Positions 12,186 to 23,378 of a stretch of 64,000 bases of DNA are shown one piece after another. The DNA lies in contig WTXI01000163.1 of NCBI GenBank assembly GCA_022376515.1, positions 18,959-82,958 on the forward strand, written 5' to 3'. Source of the DNA: Lactifluus volemus (taxonomy: Eukaryota; Basidiomycota; Agaricomycetes; Russulales; Russulaceae). The notes below the pieces were generated by a model that was not told the DNA's origin, ran no database searches, and worked only from the letters and a program-made list of their open reading frames with translations. Position 1 is the first letter of the stretch. Every line of letters starts with the position of its first letter. Position numbers and translations under genes: made by a program.

Positions 12186-14126
12186 GCTATACAATAAAGG
12201 AGAACAAAGTTGAACTTGCTCGGGCTCTTTTAGGATGCCAGGGATGCGGCGCGGTACTCGCAAAGCTCAATTCTCGGACCATTCAGAATAGGTTCGGCCT
12301 GTTAAGACCACTGGCAGAAGTATGGCATACTCAGATGCAGTCCCTGATGTTTGCCGTGTCAATGACAAGACAATTATAGTGAAATGGAGCGGCTTTAAGA
12401 GGGCGAACGGGAGTTGACACGAGATATCGAACGCCACGATTTAGATGTCGATTTCGACCAACGCGCCCCGACTTTTACCACGACGCGATAAATTGAGATG
12501 AAGAGCGTATGTAGACGGTGGTCTCGTGCATGCAGACAAGGCTACAATTTCGTATTTCAGTGAGAATAAAAAGGAAAAAGGTATTGGAGAAAGACAAACT
12601 TAAAGCTTCAAATTAGCTTTAAAGCTTCAATGTCTTCGATACGGTCGGAAAACACTTCCGATGACGCGATGTCGGTTCGGGACTCCCCGCCTCATGCTGT
12701 TCGAGTTGCCGCGCTCGGTTAGGTCGTCCTGAAGGGGAATTATGGCGGCGTTGTGGTGTTCTCAAGACGCCACCTGGTCAAAGAGAAATAAACAAAATAT
12801 GCCCTAAAAACGGCCAAAACGGCCGAGTCAACTTACAAATGCCAGTTCGTGAAAGGTCTTTCAAAAGGCAACATTCAGGTAGCGGCCACGGCCCGTTCCT
12901 TACCGAATGCCCTAAACCCAGCGAGTCCTCAGGCCTCAGCAACCGACGCACGGTCCAGGCGTCGCTCTACCCTCATCATCGGTCAAAATCCATCAAGCCA
13001 TACGCTGAGCCTGAGAGGAACAGTTTAGACGAAATTTCTGGAGAACAACTTGACGGCCTATCAGTGATAAACTTGGAAAAGACCAGGCCTCACGCTTATT
13101 AGTATTGTGTATTGCAAGAATTTCGAAGTTCAGGCCTGTTCAGCAGACAGCTGCCAAAACGCCCAAGGTAATTCACACAAGAGTCGAGAAGCCGGCCCTG
13201 GGAATGCTAGAATACATAACTTACATTCCAACATTCTTCCGTCGATCCCGATCGGTGACTCGGAACACCATCGAAAGGGTGGACCGGGTGCCGGCGTCGC
13301 CGCCGTGGGAGGAGCTCTACTTACTGTTAGATAGATACTTTGTAGCTCTTTCGACGAGACTCAAGTCCGGCTGAGCCTGTCGAGACTCGAGAGGATACTT
13401 GCAGCCGCAAAACTTCAGGTTGAAGTTCTATCATATATGGACATGCTATGCCCAGAACAATTTGAGAAAGTTAATGTCCATGATCAGCGCGGTGGTAACT
13501 ACAGTAACCGGTTATTAACAGGTACAAGTCAATTCCAATCAATTAACCCTCGTCACGTGATAAATTACCAGTTTACCGGTGCAACGCCCGCTACCTCTAC
13601 CTCCTCCGAGTCGCTGGCACCTTCAAACCCCCTCAGCCCCCCAAGACTAAACGAAAACGCCATAACTGCCACTAAACCACTTACTGATCACGCATGTAGC
13701 CTACCAGTATCCACACCGATCCTCGCGCTCATCAACACCACTTGTACGCGCTGGGAGGACATATATTAACTGTCAGTGATGCGTGATGCCAATAATATCA
13801 CGCTGTAGTCAAAGTTTTCGTTGGTGGGGAGCTACCGTACCTGAGTCTTCCCATACCGGGACGCGTGTAAAGTGCATTTTCTCCTCGGCCCCTCCCCCCG
13901 TCTCCCTCGCGGCTCCAGTAGAAATCTCACTTCGCCTCCAGTATTTTGCGCTCAATTAGTGCCTCATTTCAGCTAAGACCAAGAATGATGCATTTTTCAA
14001 AGAAACTACGTGACAACTACATACACTAGTTTAGCCTAAGCTAATTTCAAGTCCTTTTACACGAAATACAATCAGTAGAACGTTTCCGGTCATATGTCGT
14101 CTCGTAACCCATCATATCTTGATTTT
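12186..14126. other. Intergenic, no recognisable gene
   Basis: Several open frames of 60-110 codons (12173-12379, 12839-13102, 13105-13374, 13437-13769) resemble nothing I know and have no paralog here. No coding exon was supported. Confidence 0.45.
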
Positions 14127-16379
14127 TCATAACGACTCTCTCTCGACCATGGTAGACTCGGATCGAGTGTGACCAGACTTAAAAACCTTCGTCCACTCGC
14201 CATCAAGGTCGACCGCGCGGTGTCGATGATGAAAGCCTCGTGCCACGTCTTGCACGGGGTCATATGCTGTCATAACCTCGGCACGGTCAACGAACCGGTT
14301 CTTCAAATCATCTGGTGCGTCCGACACATCCAGGCCGCGACAGATCACGTTCATGATCGCGTTAAGCTCGATTTTGTGTAGCACGTCAGAGCCGGCCTCC
14401 ATCTGCGACAACAACGGGAGGGCGTGGGACAACAAGTTGGCAGCCACCGCGAGCTGCAGGTGGTCCTTCTTCGGAGTGAGATATACCCGCATGTCGACGG
14501 CGGGGGGATTCAGTTGACGCTGGAGGAGTGAGGATGCCTCGGATTCGGGACAGTGCCACCGCTCATTGCACCACATCGCGGCGATTATTGCCTGAACACA
14601 ATGGGCATGAAACGCGATGAGAGGGCTCAAATCCGTGACAGAGTTCACTGCATTTGTCCATGCCTCAAGTGAGACTGGTGCCCATGAGTTGTTTGTTATC
14701 TCGATCCACTGGTCCAAAATCGCATCACAGTGACGTTTGGCAGTCTCTGGGAAACACCAGATAGCTCCGAGGCAGGCGGCACGACGTTGTTTTCTTATCT
14801 GCTCTGGCAGAAGATTACTTGAGCATGTCGTGAGTAATTCGTGCGTGACCTTATTGATAGATTTGTGCATCTTCTTTCCGAGACCTTTTGAATATTGGCT
14901 GGTCGAGTCTTTGAAAGCGCCCGGGAGTGCATTGAGGAACTCCTCTTCCAGCTCGTGGTCTCCATCAAGGGAAATTAGCGTCCAACGCAGCGCGCGCGCG
15001 TCCCTTTTCCAATCGAGACCGAACGCCGTCTTCTCGAGCGCTCGGCGCATACCCAGAGAAATGTTTATCCGGCGTTCTCGCATAACGTCGCCCTTACGAT
15101 GGATCCAATCCTTGACTAGGGGTGCAGATGCCCTTACGAACCAGAGGAACGACGAAAGCGGGGTTTGATATGGCGAATTGGGATAGTATAATGGCATGAT
15201 GCTAAGCACCACATATAATGCAAGCCCGATAATGACCAGCGCAAGCAAGCAATGGGCGACGACGCGATTGATGGGGTAGAAGAAATCAACCAACCCGACG
15301 TAGAAAACAAGAAACGACGCATGCAGGAATGCGGGAAGCATTTCGACCGCTGCCCCGAGACCAAATTTCTCCACGCCCTCGTGAAAGAATGCGCGAATCC
15401 GCGCACGATTCGGAGGTGCATATGGCCGAACCGCAGCTTGCACATATCTGCGGGTCCATTGCTGCATGAGAGTTGCCCATAGCGCGGACACTGTGCTCAG
15501 GGCGAGGCTGACGAACCACAGCACGTTCACGCGCACAGCAGACGCAGTGGGTGTGAAGGAAGATTGATCTGGAATACTGGCAATCAACGGCGTCGACAGG
15601 GTTGTTCCGTTGGAGTTCGCAGCCAACTGCTGGGAGATTTGGTTAAGGAGGAGATTGGTGGTGTCGGTTGGACTGCGTTGTAAGAGTGGGAAGCTGAGAA
15701 TAGTAATAAAGGCAGCCACCGTTGCGGAGAAAAGACCGGCCTGACCAGAGTCTGTTCTTGAGTACGATCTCGGCGACTCTACTTTGAAAGAAATCGACTC
15801 ACGAATACTAGCACCCCATTTGTATTCTCGGACCAGGTCTCTGAATGCTCCTTGTCAATCTTCTCTGCTTGATTGAGATAAAGTCCCCAGATCTTGGCAG
15901 ACGGGTTGCCGTAGGAGGAGGTTTGAAAGGAAGAGGATGTATCTCTTCGAGGCCGTTCATTCATGCGCGACCGATTGTTCCTCGAAGCTCGCGCACCAGG
16001 GATCGCGTCATCAACATCTTGGGTGAGTGGTGAGTGGACACATAGAGAAAGGTACAGTCTAATCCGGCTACGCACCAGGTGAGGCACCCTCTTCAACGTC
16101 TGAGTCGTCATCGTCAGTATGCGTATACTGTGGAGGGCTGGTACCACGGGGAATCGAGGATGCATCGAGGGCCCAAGTGGCTGGACGTGAAGCGCGTGAA
16201 GAGCCACGACGGGGAATTGGAGATCCATCGACGGCCAATGTGATCGAACGTGAAGGCACCGCTATTCAGGATGGGGATGAGAACTGGCCCTCAGCAGACT
16301 AGTAAAAGACTTCTGTACCACGATGAAAAGATGTTCGAGGGCCGTGTTCAAGGTCGTCCTGAATTCGTTCTTTACTCAT
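14127..16379 (-). CDS. DUF6535-type multi-pass membrane protein, copy 2
   Basis: Exons 16379-16319, 16261-16076, 16017-15803 and 15740-14127 join in phase to about 691 residues. Intron positions are identical to copy 1, so the pair arose by gene duplication. Shared blocks: DDLEHG near the start; GVLVF then GLFSATVAAFITI (TM1); RVNVLWFVSLALSTVSALWA (TM2); LMQQWTRRY; ARIRAFFHEGVEKFGLG; FLHASFLVFYVGLVDFF and LLALVIIGLALYVVLSIMPL (TM3-TM4); and YYPNSPYQTPLSSFLWF. The C-terminal half aligns with copy 1 through CLGAIWCFPETAKRHCDAI and IAFHAHCVQAIIAAMWCNE. It probably sits in a cellular membrane with a large cytosolic C-terminal part; the role is unknown. It is a plausible membrane partner of the neighbouring NLR genes, but that is only a proximity argument. 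Confidence 0.85.
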
Positions 16380-16455
16380 AACGGTGGGTGATGGGATGAT
16401 GGGAAGAAAGTTGAGTAAAATAAGCGCGAATTGGTTGTTATACTGTACAAATCAC

Positions 16456-16489
16456 GGCGCCAATTAACCTGGCGCGTGCGGACCTCAAG
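16456..16489 (-). promoter_or_regulatory. Conserved promoter element of DUF6535 copy 2
   Basis: This is the counterpart of the element at 12150-12185: GGCGCCAATTAACCTGGC then GCGTGCG, about 80-110 bases upstream of the ATG. Conservation of this short block amid diverged surrounding sequence suggests selection or recent duplication. Confidence 0.4.
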
Positions 16490-16499
16490 GTTTGGAAGG

Positions 16500-18049
16500 A
16501 GCGTGGCCGAACCTCATTGATACTTTCACTGGCAGATGCCGTGATGCGAGGGGTCAGATATCCGGTCGAAGGAAGAGGGCCTGGCCCCGACAGTCGCAAT
16601 GTGAGGAGAGACCTTTATCGTAATCCGTCTTCATATGGATAAACACGGTACTAATGGAAGCTTCCGATACGTAAAGTGATCGATCGGAATCATGACGGAG
16701 GGCGCCACTCGGAGTCGAGTCGGAGATTCAGATATTCAGATATTACCATTCAAGGCCATCCACTATCTCTATATGGAGCGGTAGAAAGCGCTCCGCATTT
16801 ACCACTAATGTACCCTCTGGAAATACTGTATAACTTATCTTGGCTGCCCATGCATGAACAGCTTTGAACGTACTGTACGCACATATACAAAGATGCTTCT
16901 CAGTATGTAGCCCACCGAGATCGCCGTTCTTCTCTCACGAATTGTTTCTTTCTTTTGCCCTCGGCGGTGGCACTTAGACAGTGACGCTGATCGGCTGTAG
17001 AACGGGCCTGAGGTGACCCCACAACTAATGCTGCTGGCAGTGGGATACGGCGTCATGGATGGCAGAAATCTCCACGGTAAAAGACATGACGAACGGTAAC
17101 CACCAGTGCTATTTCTGTTGCATTGGTTGCCAGTGACTCGGTCAGATGCTCTGTGACATCATATTTTACTGTCCCACCGCCTTATGACAGCGCCCTTCAA
17201 CCGGAGTACCCTAATTGCATGTGTTCGGATTTGGTCTTATTAGCGTCAGAAATTGTTTGACGGTGGGCAGACAATGTGACACAGAAAAAGTCGGTGAGAT
17301 AGCATAGGGCCCGCGGTTGAATATTACGTTGAATGTCATGTCCACGGTGCCAACTTTGTTTGCGGATCAAAAGCTCCCAAAGTGGCCTCAAATTTGTGGC
17401 CAGTCAAGGCCACCGCATATGTTTTTTATATACGGTTCGTTATCGTCACAAAAAAGCGCGGTTTCGCGGACGGATGGCCGACAAAGGAAAGATTGCACGT
17501 GAGTCATGACGTAATCTTCATACGTAAACGGGTGTGATTACGCCCTTGCAAGATAGGTAATTGCAAGCAAGGTAATTTACGTCCAACTCGAGGCAATTGT
17601 CAAAATCAAAATGGAAGTTCAAACGTCCAAAGGCCGAAGAACGGTCCGTCTTACTGGATGGTGTACGTAGGCCCGTGTGCACACTGCACAGGGCCGCGGG
17701 TGAGTTCGGACAAAGGGTGCAGGGGAAATGAAAGGGGAACGACGAAGCTCCATACAGTACAAGCATTGAGGTCAAATTCCAATGCCAGTAAGGTCTCAGA
17801 TTACTCGCACACCAACTAGCACGAGAACTGAGGGAGGCTAAATACTGTTGGTAGAATGTACCTCGTAGCATACTTTAAAGTGTAGCTAAGGTCACGGTAT
17901 AATTAAACACAAAGAATAAGCATCAAATCGAAAGGAGAAACCATCGGAAATGATGATGCTTGAAAATCAATTGGGTGAGTCATGGTGGCGTTGTGGGGGT
18001 TGCAGCCAGGAATGAACAGAACGAGGCAGAAAACGAGGTAAGGTATCTT
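16500..18049. other. Intergenic, no recognisable gene
   Basis: Only short open frames without recognisable domains were seen on either strand. Confidence 0.45.
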
Positions 18050-18450
18050 CTAAGATGCGACGATCGATAGAGGCTCTCGTTCACGGCTTCCTTCTCCATC
18101 AGCATGTCCTTCCTTAACATCTCCACTTACCGAAGGGCATAAGAGACACCATAGGGAGACTTGACGCTCCTGAGACGACAGTTAGTGCGGGAATAAATGC
18201 GAATCATCGCTTTGGAAGCTTTCCGGGCGAACGACTTCAGAATTTTGTCAAGTGGTAGGTAATGTTTCCTTCAAGAATAGCTTCCTCTTAGAATGCTTCA
18301 GGCATATAAAGGGCCGCTATTATTTCTATGCGCCGTTTGAGATGCTTGAAAGGGCAATGAAGTGCATCTTTATACAGGTATAGCTCATTCCTCCTGTGTT
18401 CCTTCGTGCGTGATCCCCTTTTGAGGACTGGTGGTTGAGTCCTGAGCTCT
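18050..18450 (+). pseudogene. 5' fragment of a phospholipase D gene
   Basis: The fragment matches the first three exons and 5' leader of the intact gene at 42778-42330 (opposite strand). Equivalent points: leader AAGATGCGA...GATCGATA at 18052-18070, ATG at 18104, ACGACTTCAGAATTTTGTCAAGTG followed by the GTAGGT donor near 18235-18260, exon 2 with TATTTCTATGCG...GAGATGCTTGAA near 18318-18375, and exon 3 GACTGGTGGTTGAGTCCTGAG near 18424-18445. A one-base deletion just after the ATG shifts the frame to an early TAA at codon 13. The similarity stops within codons of exon 3, where the NLR-F relic on the other strand begins. The HKD catalytic motifs are absent. It is non-coding as it stands. Confidence 0.8.
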
Positions 18451-19870
18451 ACCTAAGGAACTTGCCTCGCAGTCGAACGAGGTTGGTGCGGTATTGTTCA
18501 ACATTTTAATCAACTAGACCGACGATATTTTTCAAAGCCCGTTAGTTTATGATGAACGGCCACCGAGAAACGTCAAGACGACGTATCAACATACACATCC
18601 TCTGCATATGATCTGATAAACCTCGTACATTCGGAGACACACTCGAGCATCTCCTCGAGGATTATTGCTTGCCTAGACTCCGGGTTGAGGCTTCTCAGAG
18701 CGTCAGCCCCCTCTGCAAATTCGAATGCCTCGCGTATCGCCTCAAGTAGTGTTTCGACATTGTCATCACGTTGAACCTGCTGTATCAGAGTCCGGCCACA
18801 ATTTGAGAAAGAACGTGAGTACTCCAAGAAGGCAAGCAGACGCACCTCGGGGATCTTTGAGAGTAGACTCCATGCTAGACTTGCATAGGGGTTCAGCTGA
18901 AGAGCGGAAGGTTACTCAGCGAACTTCACTGGATGGGCAATTAGACATACTGCTGCAATTGGACAGACAGTATCCATCACCCTCTTGATTATATGAATGA
19001 CAAATTTCCATTTTTGAATTGTATTGATAGTATCGATAGCTTCCTCGGCGCAACGAAGAGCAGTATGTGACACCTCTATCTGGCTGTGCGCCACTGGTTG
19101 CACAAGAGTGTTGCTCGCAACAGGTAGGTGATCGTCTCATCTAATGGAGATACAAGAGTGGTTGTTCCGGGCTGTATGGTTTCAACGTTCGCTTTAACAG
19201 TAGGGCGCTCAGAACGTTCAGCAACAGCGTTGTCTAGATCGGCCGTAGTAGTCAGATTCAGGGTGTTCGCTGCGCCGGTCAGAGAGGAATTCACGTTCGT
19301 TAACATGGTAATAGTTAGGGAGAGTGTGACCGGCTCCGTTGGATTTATAACATCACCGGCACTGCTAAAAACGATTTCAAGTTCTACAAGTAAGATGATC
19401 AGCCAGGGGTATGTAAGGAATTGTAAGAACGAGACGAACCGCGTCGAGGTTCACAAGCTATCTCCTGCCTTCCAACAAGGATGTCTGTCCGCATAGCCCT
19501 CTTTGTGTAAAGAGATATTGTGATACGAGGGAGTGGTTGTAAAGCACTGCATGGGGACTCAGTTATATGGAGGAACAAAAGTACGAGATGAGATTTCTCA
19601 CAATGTGTCGACGTTCTCGTTCCATTCCACACGTTGGGACGCACCCTGCACAGATCGAGGCGCCATGTTCTCTCCCCGATGGTTACAGTAGCATAGAATC
19701 GACCTTGTTTCCGAAGGAGGCTCTTGGGACGGGAAAGGTTGTGCACTGGCGAGGGGAGCGGTTTAATTCTCATCAGCGGGATGATAAAGATACGCACCGG
19801 TGACCTGAAATGGGTGAAACCTCGAGTCATCGGAAACTGGACTACGACTACCATTGATAGCGGGAGACAT
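18451..19870 (-). pseudogene. NLR-F: N-terminal relic of an NLR gene (C2-like and helical parts only)
   Basis: An ATG at 19870 opens a first exon (MSPAINGSRSPVSDD...FQVT) ending at a GTGCGT donor. It continues after a CGCCAG acceptor with HNLSRPKSLLRKQGRFYA and TVTIGERTW, the C2-like start. The block ISLYTKRAMRTDILVGRQEI follows after a frame shift. Further on, 18845-18573 carries the helical region LIQQVQRDDNVETLLEAI and EEMLECVSECTRFI. A weak remnant of the next exon ends at about 18452. NACHT and WD40 parts are missing because the sequence switches to the PLD fragment. It has diverged more from A-C than they have from each other. It is useful because it alone shows a clear initiator ATG for the family. 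Confidence 0.75.
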
Positions 19871-19949
19871 AGGCGGAAGTGTTAGATAAGATAAGACGTG
19901 CTTTACACCTCGGGCTCGGCATAGAGTCACACAGTCTTCATGTTCATCG

Positions 19950-20170
19950 AAAGGGGAACGAAGGCGTCCCATGGGGCGGATATTATACAAACTACAAGGG
20001 GGACCTCATCGTGCTGGCAAACGCGCACGGCGTCTGGTTCGAAATCGAACTCCAAAACAACGCCTATGTAGCCAAAGGCGTAGCCCGAAACGCCCCACCC
20101 AAATCACCGTAGAAGAACAATATCAGTCACTCTTTCCCCCCATAATCTACCAAACCGACTCTTCTCAATA
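19950..20170 (+). other. Open frame of unknown nature
   Basis: The frame 19879-20112 reads as protein-like in its second half (WGGYYTNYKGDLIVLANA, then EIELQNNAYVAKG) and ends just downstream of the convergent MsrB gene. I do not recognise a family and see no splice partner. It may be a gene remnant or chance. Confidence 0.2.
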
Positions 20171-20201
20171 TGCGACCTAGCAAGCTGGGCCGCGCCTGAC
20201 G

Positions 20202-20880
20202 TCAGGAGTTGTTGCTTTGATTGTCCTCGGCCGCGAAATATAGTGAGATCGAGTTCACACAATGACGCTCATTGGCTGCACAACGGACCCCATCAGCGTC
20301 TCACCAACGAGAATAAATGATGGAGGATCACTTGGGGTTTTGTGTCCCTCTCCCTTGAACACATGGCCGAGGTGACCCCCACAAGCAGTACAGGTGATCT
20401 CCGTGCGGACCATACCGAGCGAACGGTCCTCGTGACGGGATACAGCGCCAGGAATGGCTGGAAGAAGCTAAATCAACTGCATAAGACAGTGAGAAGGATG
20501 CTCACCATCAAAAAAGGCTGGCCAGCCGCAGCCACTATCATACTTGGTGTTACTCTTGTAAAGCGGTGTGTCGCAAGCTGCGCAGGTGTAAATCCCAGCT
20601 GCATTGTAATGCTCGTATTCTCCCGTCCCGGGAGGCTCAGTACCCTTCATTCGGAGCACCCTGAACTGCACGCATGTATATAAGACGGAGCCGATAAGGA
20701 TGAGTAGACTCGGATTGGAGGTACCTGCTCTGGGGAGAGGATTGCCCGCCATTCTTCGTTGGACTTGACCTTGTTAATACCAGACATTGTCCGAATAGCA
20801 AATAACTTGGAGTGGGATGGTGCGATAAAGACAAGATGACGACGAAGAAAGTATTTGTAAGATGCGCAGTTGAACATCAT
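20202..20880 (-). CDS. msrB: Methionine-R-sulfoxide reductase (MsrB family)
   Basis: Four exons: 20880-20725, 20665-20506, 20457-20332 and 20275-20202, in phase, about 171 residues. The enzyme reduces methionine-R-sulfoxide in proteins and free methionine using thioredoxin. Visible signatures: [28 protein letters not shown], the zinc-binding pair CAAC...[30 protein letters not shown] and the catalytic-cysteine motif RHCVNSISL. Starting at ATG 20787 gives a cytosolic-like form ([13 protein letters not shown]). Starting at 20880 adds about 31 residues rich in Arg, Lys, Ser and aromatic residues without acidic residues, which looks like a mitochondrial presequence. The final exon extends past the usual end with [10 protein letters not shown]. 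Intact and apparently functional. Confidence 0.92.
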
Positions 20881-21044
20881 GTGCAGCTTGAATAAGCTTC
20901 AATTCTGTGCCTGTTACTCAACAACCCATTGCTCATACAACTAAGTTCACTGGCGGATTGGATGTATCTAGTCAGGGTGCGTTCATTTCCTTATTTTATA
21001 CCTATTGTATCTGGATCAACCATGACCCTCAAGAAGCCTTCAAA

Positions 21045-23378
21045 ATGGCAGATACAACTGGCTCGGATGAGGAGCGGAGTCCCCCCCTAACAGCAGCACC
21101 CGAAATTGATATGACATATTTCACTTCCCACCTTCCCACTCACATCGCTACCACGCACCACCACCTCACCGGCGCCCCTGAGTCACCCGAACCACCGTAC
21201 TCCCCATCGTTCTTTCCACCAACAGGCTACTGGACCTCCGCCGAGAAAGCACTCTTCTTTCATGCACTGAGCACCTACTCTCGTCTCCGCCCAGACCTCA
21301 TCGCTGCCAGCATCGGTACCAAGTCCACAGCCGATGTCGTGGTTTACCTCGCCCGATTACGCGAAGGTGCCAGCAGTACCAACAACGGAGGAATGATGAT
21401 CGCGCGCGAGCAGTACCCGGCTGCATACGAAGTCTCTCCTGCGCTCGTAGCATTTGAAGATGCGCAAGCGAGGCTTATCAGCATTGCGGAGCCAGCGCTA
21501 ACAGAGGCGAAGAGCGAAGCTGCGCGTGCGGAGGTTGCATGTGCCATGCGGAACGGGATGCGCGCGCGGAGGGGCGAGGGCCAAGTGGATCAGAAGCGTG
21601 ACCGGGAGCGCCAGCGAGAGCGCAAGGAGGCGTTTGAGCGGTGGCTTGCGGAGCGTGAGGTTGAGTGGCGTAAGGAGGACGTGTTGGAGCGGTTGGATGC
21701 CGCTCTGCTGATGGTTATGGATCGGGTGCTACGTTTGGATGAGGAGACGAGGGAGGGGCAGGAGGAGGGGAAATCCGCCGCTAAGTCATCATCAGCAACT
21801 CATCGTCCTCGCGCATCTTCCTACGCTGGAGAGTCGGATATTTCATCCCCAACCCATTCTCCTCATGACGCCAATGACGACCACGTGGGGCACGATGACC
21901 CTGGCCCTAACCTAATTGACCTCTCCCCCGCATCGCGCAGGCGTACCTACAAGCGGCTCTATATGCGACGTAAGCGCGCCGAGGCAACTGGCGGCATTGC
22001 CCAGCTTGACCATGCCCGTCTCAAGCCAGGACGCAAGGCAAGCACGTCGGGCAACAAGTCCAACCGTCTCGAACACGAGAACAGCGGTGACGAGCGAAAT
22101 TTGAAACGGCAGAAGCTACAGAAACAGCATGCGCCTGGCGAGACGCGCCCGTACAAGGTCCAACACGAGCTTGAGCAGCTCGGGATAGACGCCGAGTACC
22201 TGGGGGAGAATGGCCTGGGGTTATTCCATTTGAGTGCGCTAGGCCGCCTCATGCAGTGCGTCCCGTCCCGATACATCTACGCTTCCTGGCGCTGATAAAT
22301 GATGCTCGGTGTCTTTTGTATCTGTTCACGCGGATGTAGCCTGTACCCCCGCCTAGACGCGTCGCAACCTGCAGGCGTCACAGAGTCCATCGCGACAGGG
22401 ACGATTCAAGCACTGCACACCCTTGTCGTACAATTCACGCGTGACATCGTCCGGCGTGCCATCGTGCTTCGTGAACTCGACTTTTCCCTGCGTGGACACA
22501 CTAAAGTGTGGCGCCTTGGTGAGCGGTCCATCCGCTCACCACATGTACACCGTGCGTTGGAGCTTCGTGGAAGCGCATTGATGAGCAAGCGTGATCATTT
22601 TGGGGCGCTGTTGGAGCAGTTCTCGGAAGGCGAGGCGAGCTCTGAAGAGGACACTGACGACGACGTACCACTGGCAGTCACTGTGCCCTTGCGGATGATG
22701 AAGGCTAAGGCCGTCCCCAGTACGGAGGACGGAGATGGCGACAGTGATGGTGGTAGCGGAGGCGAGCAGCAACAGCAACGACACGCCGGAATTGGTAGGG
22801 ACGAGCAACTGCGCGTGGATGCCGCACTACGCTGGTCCCATACCCATCGCGCAATGTATACTCCGTTTGTGTACGCCCCCGACATGATCGCGCCGGCCCA
22901 CCCATTTGGAGTTTATGCACCCGGCACGACGCCCGAGACTCTGGCACCCTTGACAAGCTCGCGTACCCCAGCAGATGAGGACACCAGATACGAAGACGAC
23001 GACGACGAGGATTTCATGCCCTCGGAGACGGACGAGGAGGCATTAGAGATGGACTTGTCCGCTGAGGCCCGACTCGAGGTGGCTGATGCGCGCGCAGCTG
23101 CGGAGTACGAGGCTTGCGTGTGGCGTGAGCTACGGGGCAGCCACGACGGCGACGGCATGGGCGCGCGTCTGCGGAGACGGAAAAGGCGGCGTGCGGATGC
23201 AGAGGCGGCAGTGGATGATGACCATCACTCGGTGCGTTCGGCGCGTAAGCGCAAGAAAGTTGCGCTCGGGGGAGACGAGACGAGACCAGCAGATATGGAC
23301 AATAGTCCAGATGGTGTCAGGGTGAAGAGCGCAGCAGTGATTGAAAGCTCTGATTCGGACGGCGAGTATTTGGGTTGA
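21045..23378 (+). CDS. RRN5: Rrn5-like RNA polymerase I upstream activating factor subunit (SANT domain)
   Basis: Exons 21045-22255 and 22340-23378 give about 749 residues. The 84-bp intron has GTGCGT...TAG and a CTGAT branch-like site, and removes in-frame stops. A Myb/SANT-like helix-turn-helix lies near residues 60-110: GYWTSAEKALFFHALSTYSR, RLRPDLIAASIGTKSTADVV. A basic coiled region with many Arg/Glu follows (DRERQRERKEAFERWL), then a lysine-rich segment. Exon 2 has a conserved helical block ATGTIQALHTLVVQF...RDIVRRAIVLRELDF. The C-terminal part is acidic and basic low-complexity with likely nuclear-localisation clusters (RRRKRRRAD, ARKRKK). In yeast Rrn5 belongs to the UAF complex that activates rDNA transcription; this role is inherited by similarity. 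The unit from mid-exon 1 onward is duplicated downstream. Confidence 0.8.

Noticed and set aside
12839..13374. Possible small genes between the DUF6535 pair
   Set aside because: No family resemblance, no codon-level conservation to any other part of the window, and overlapping alternative frames.
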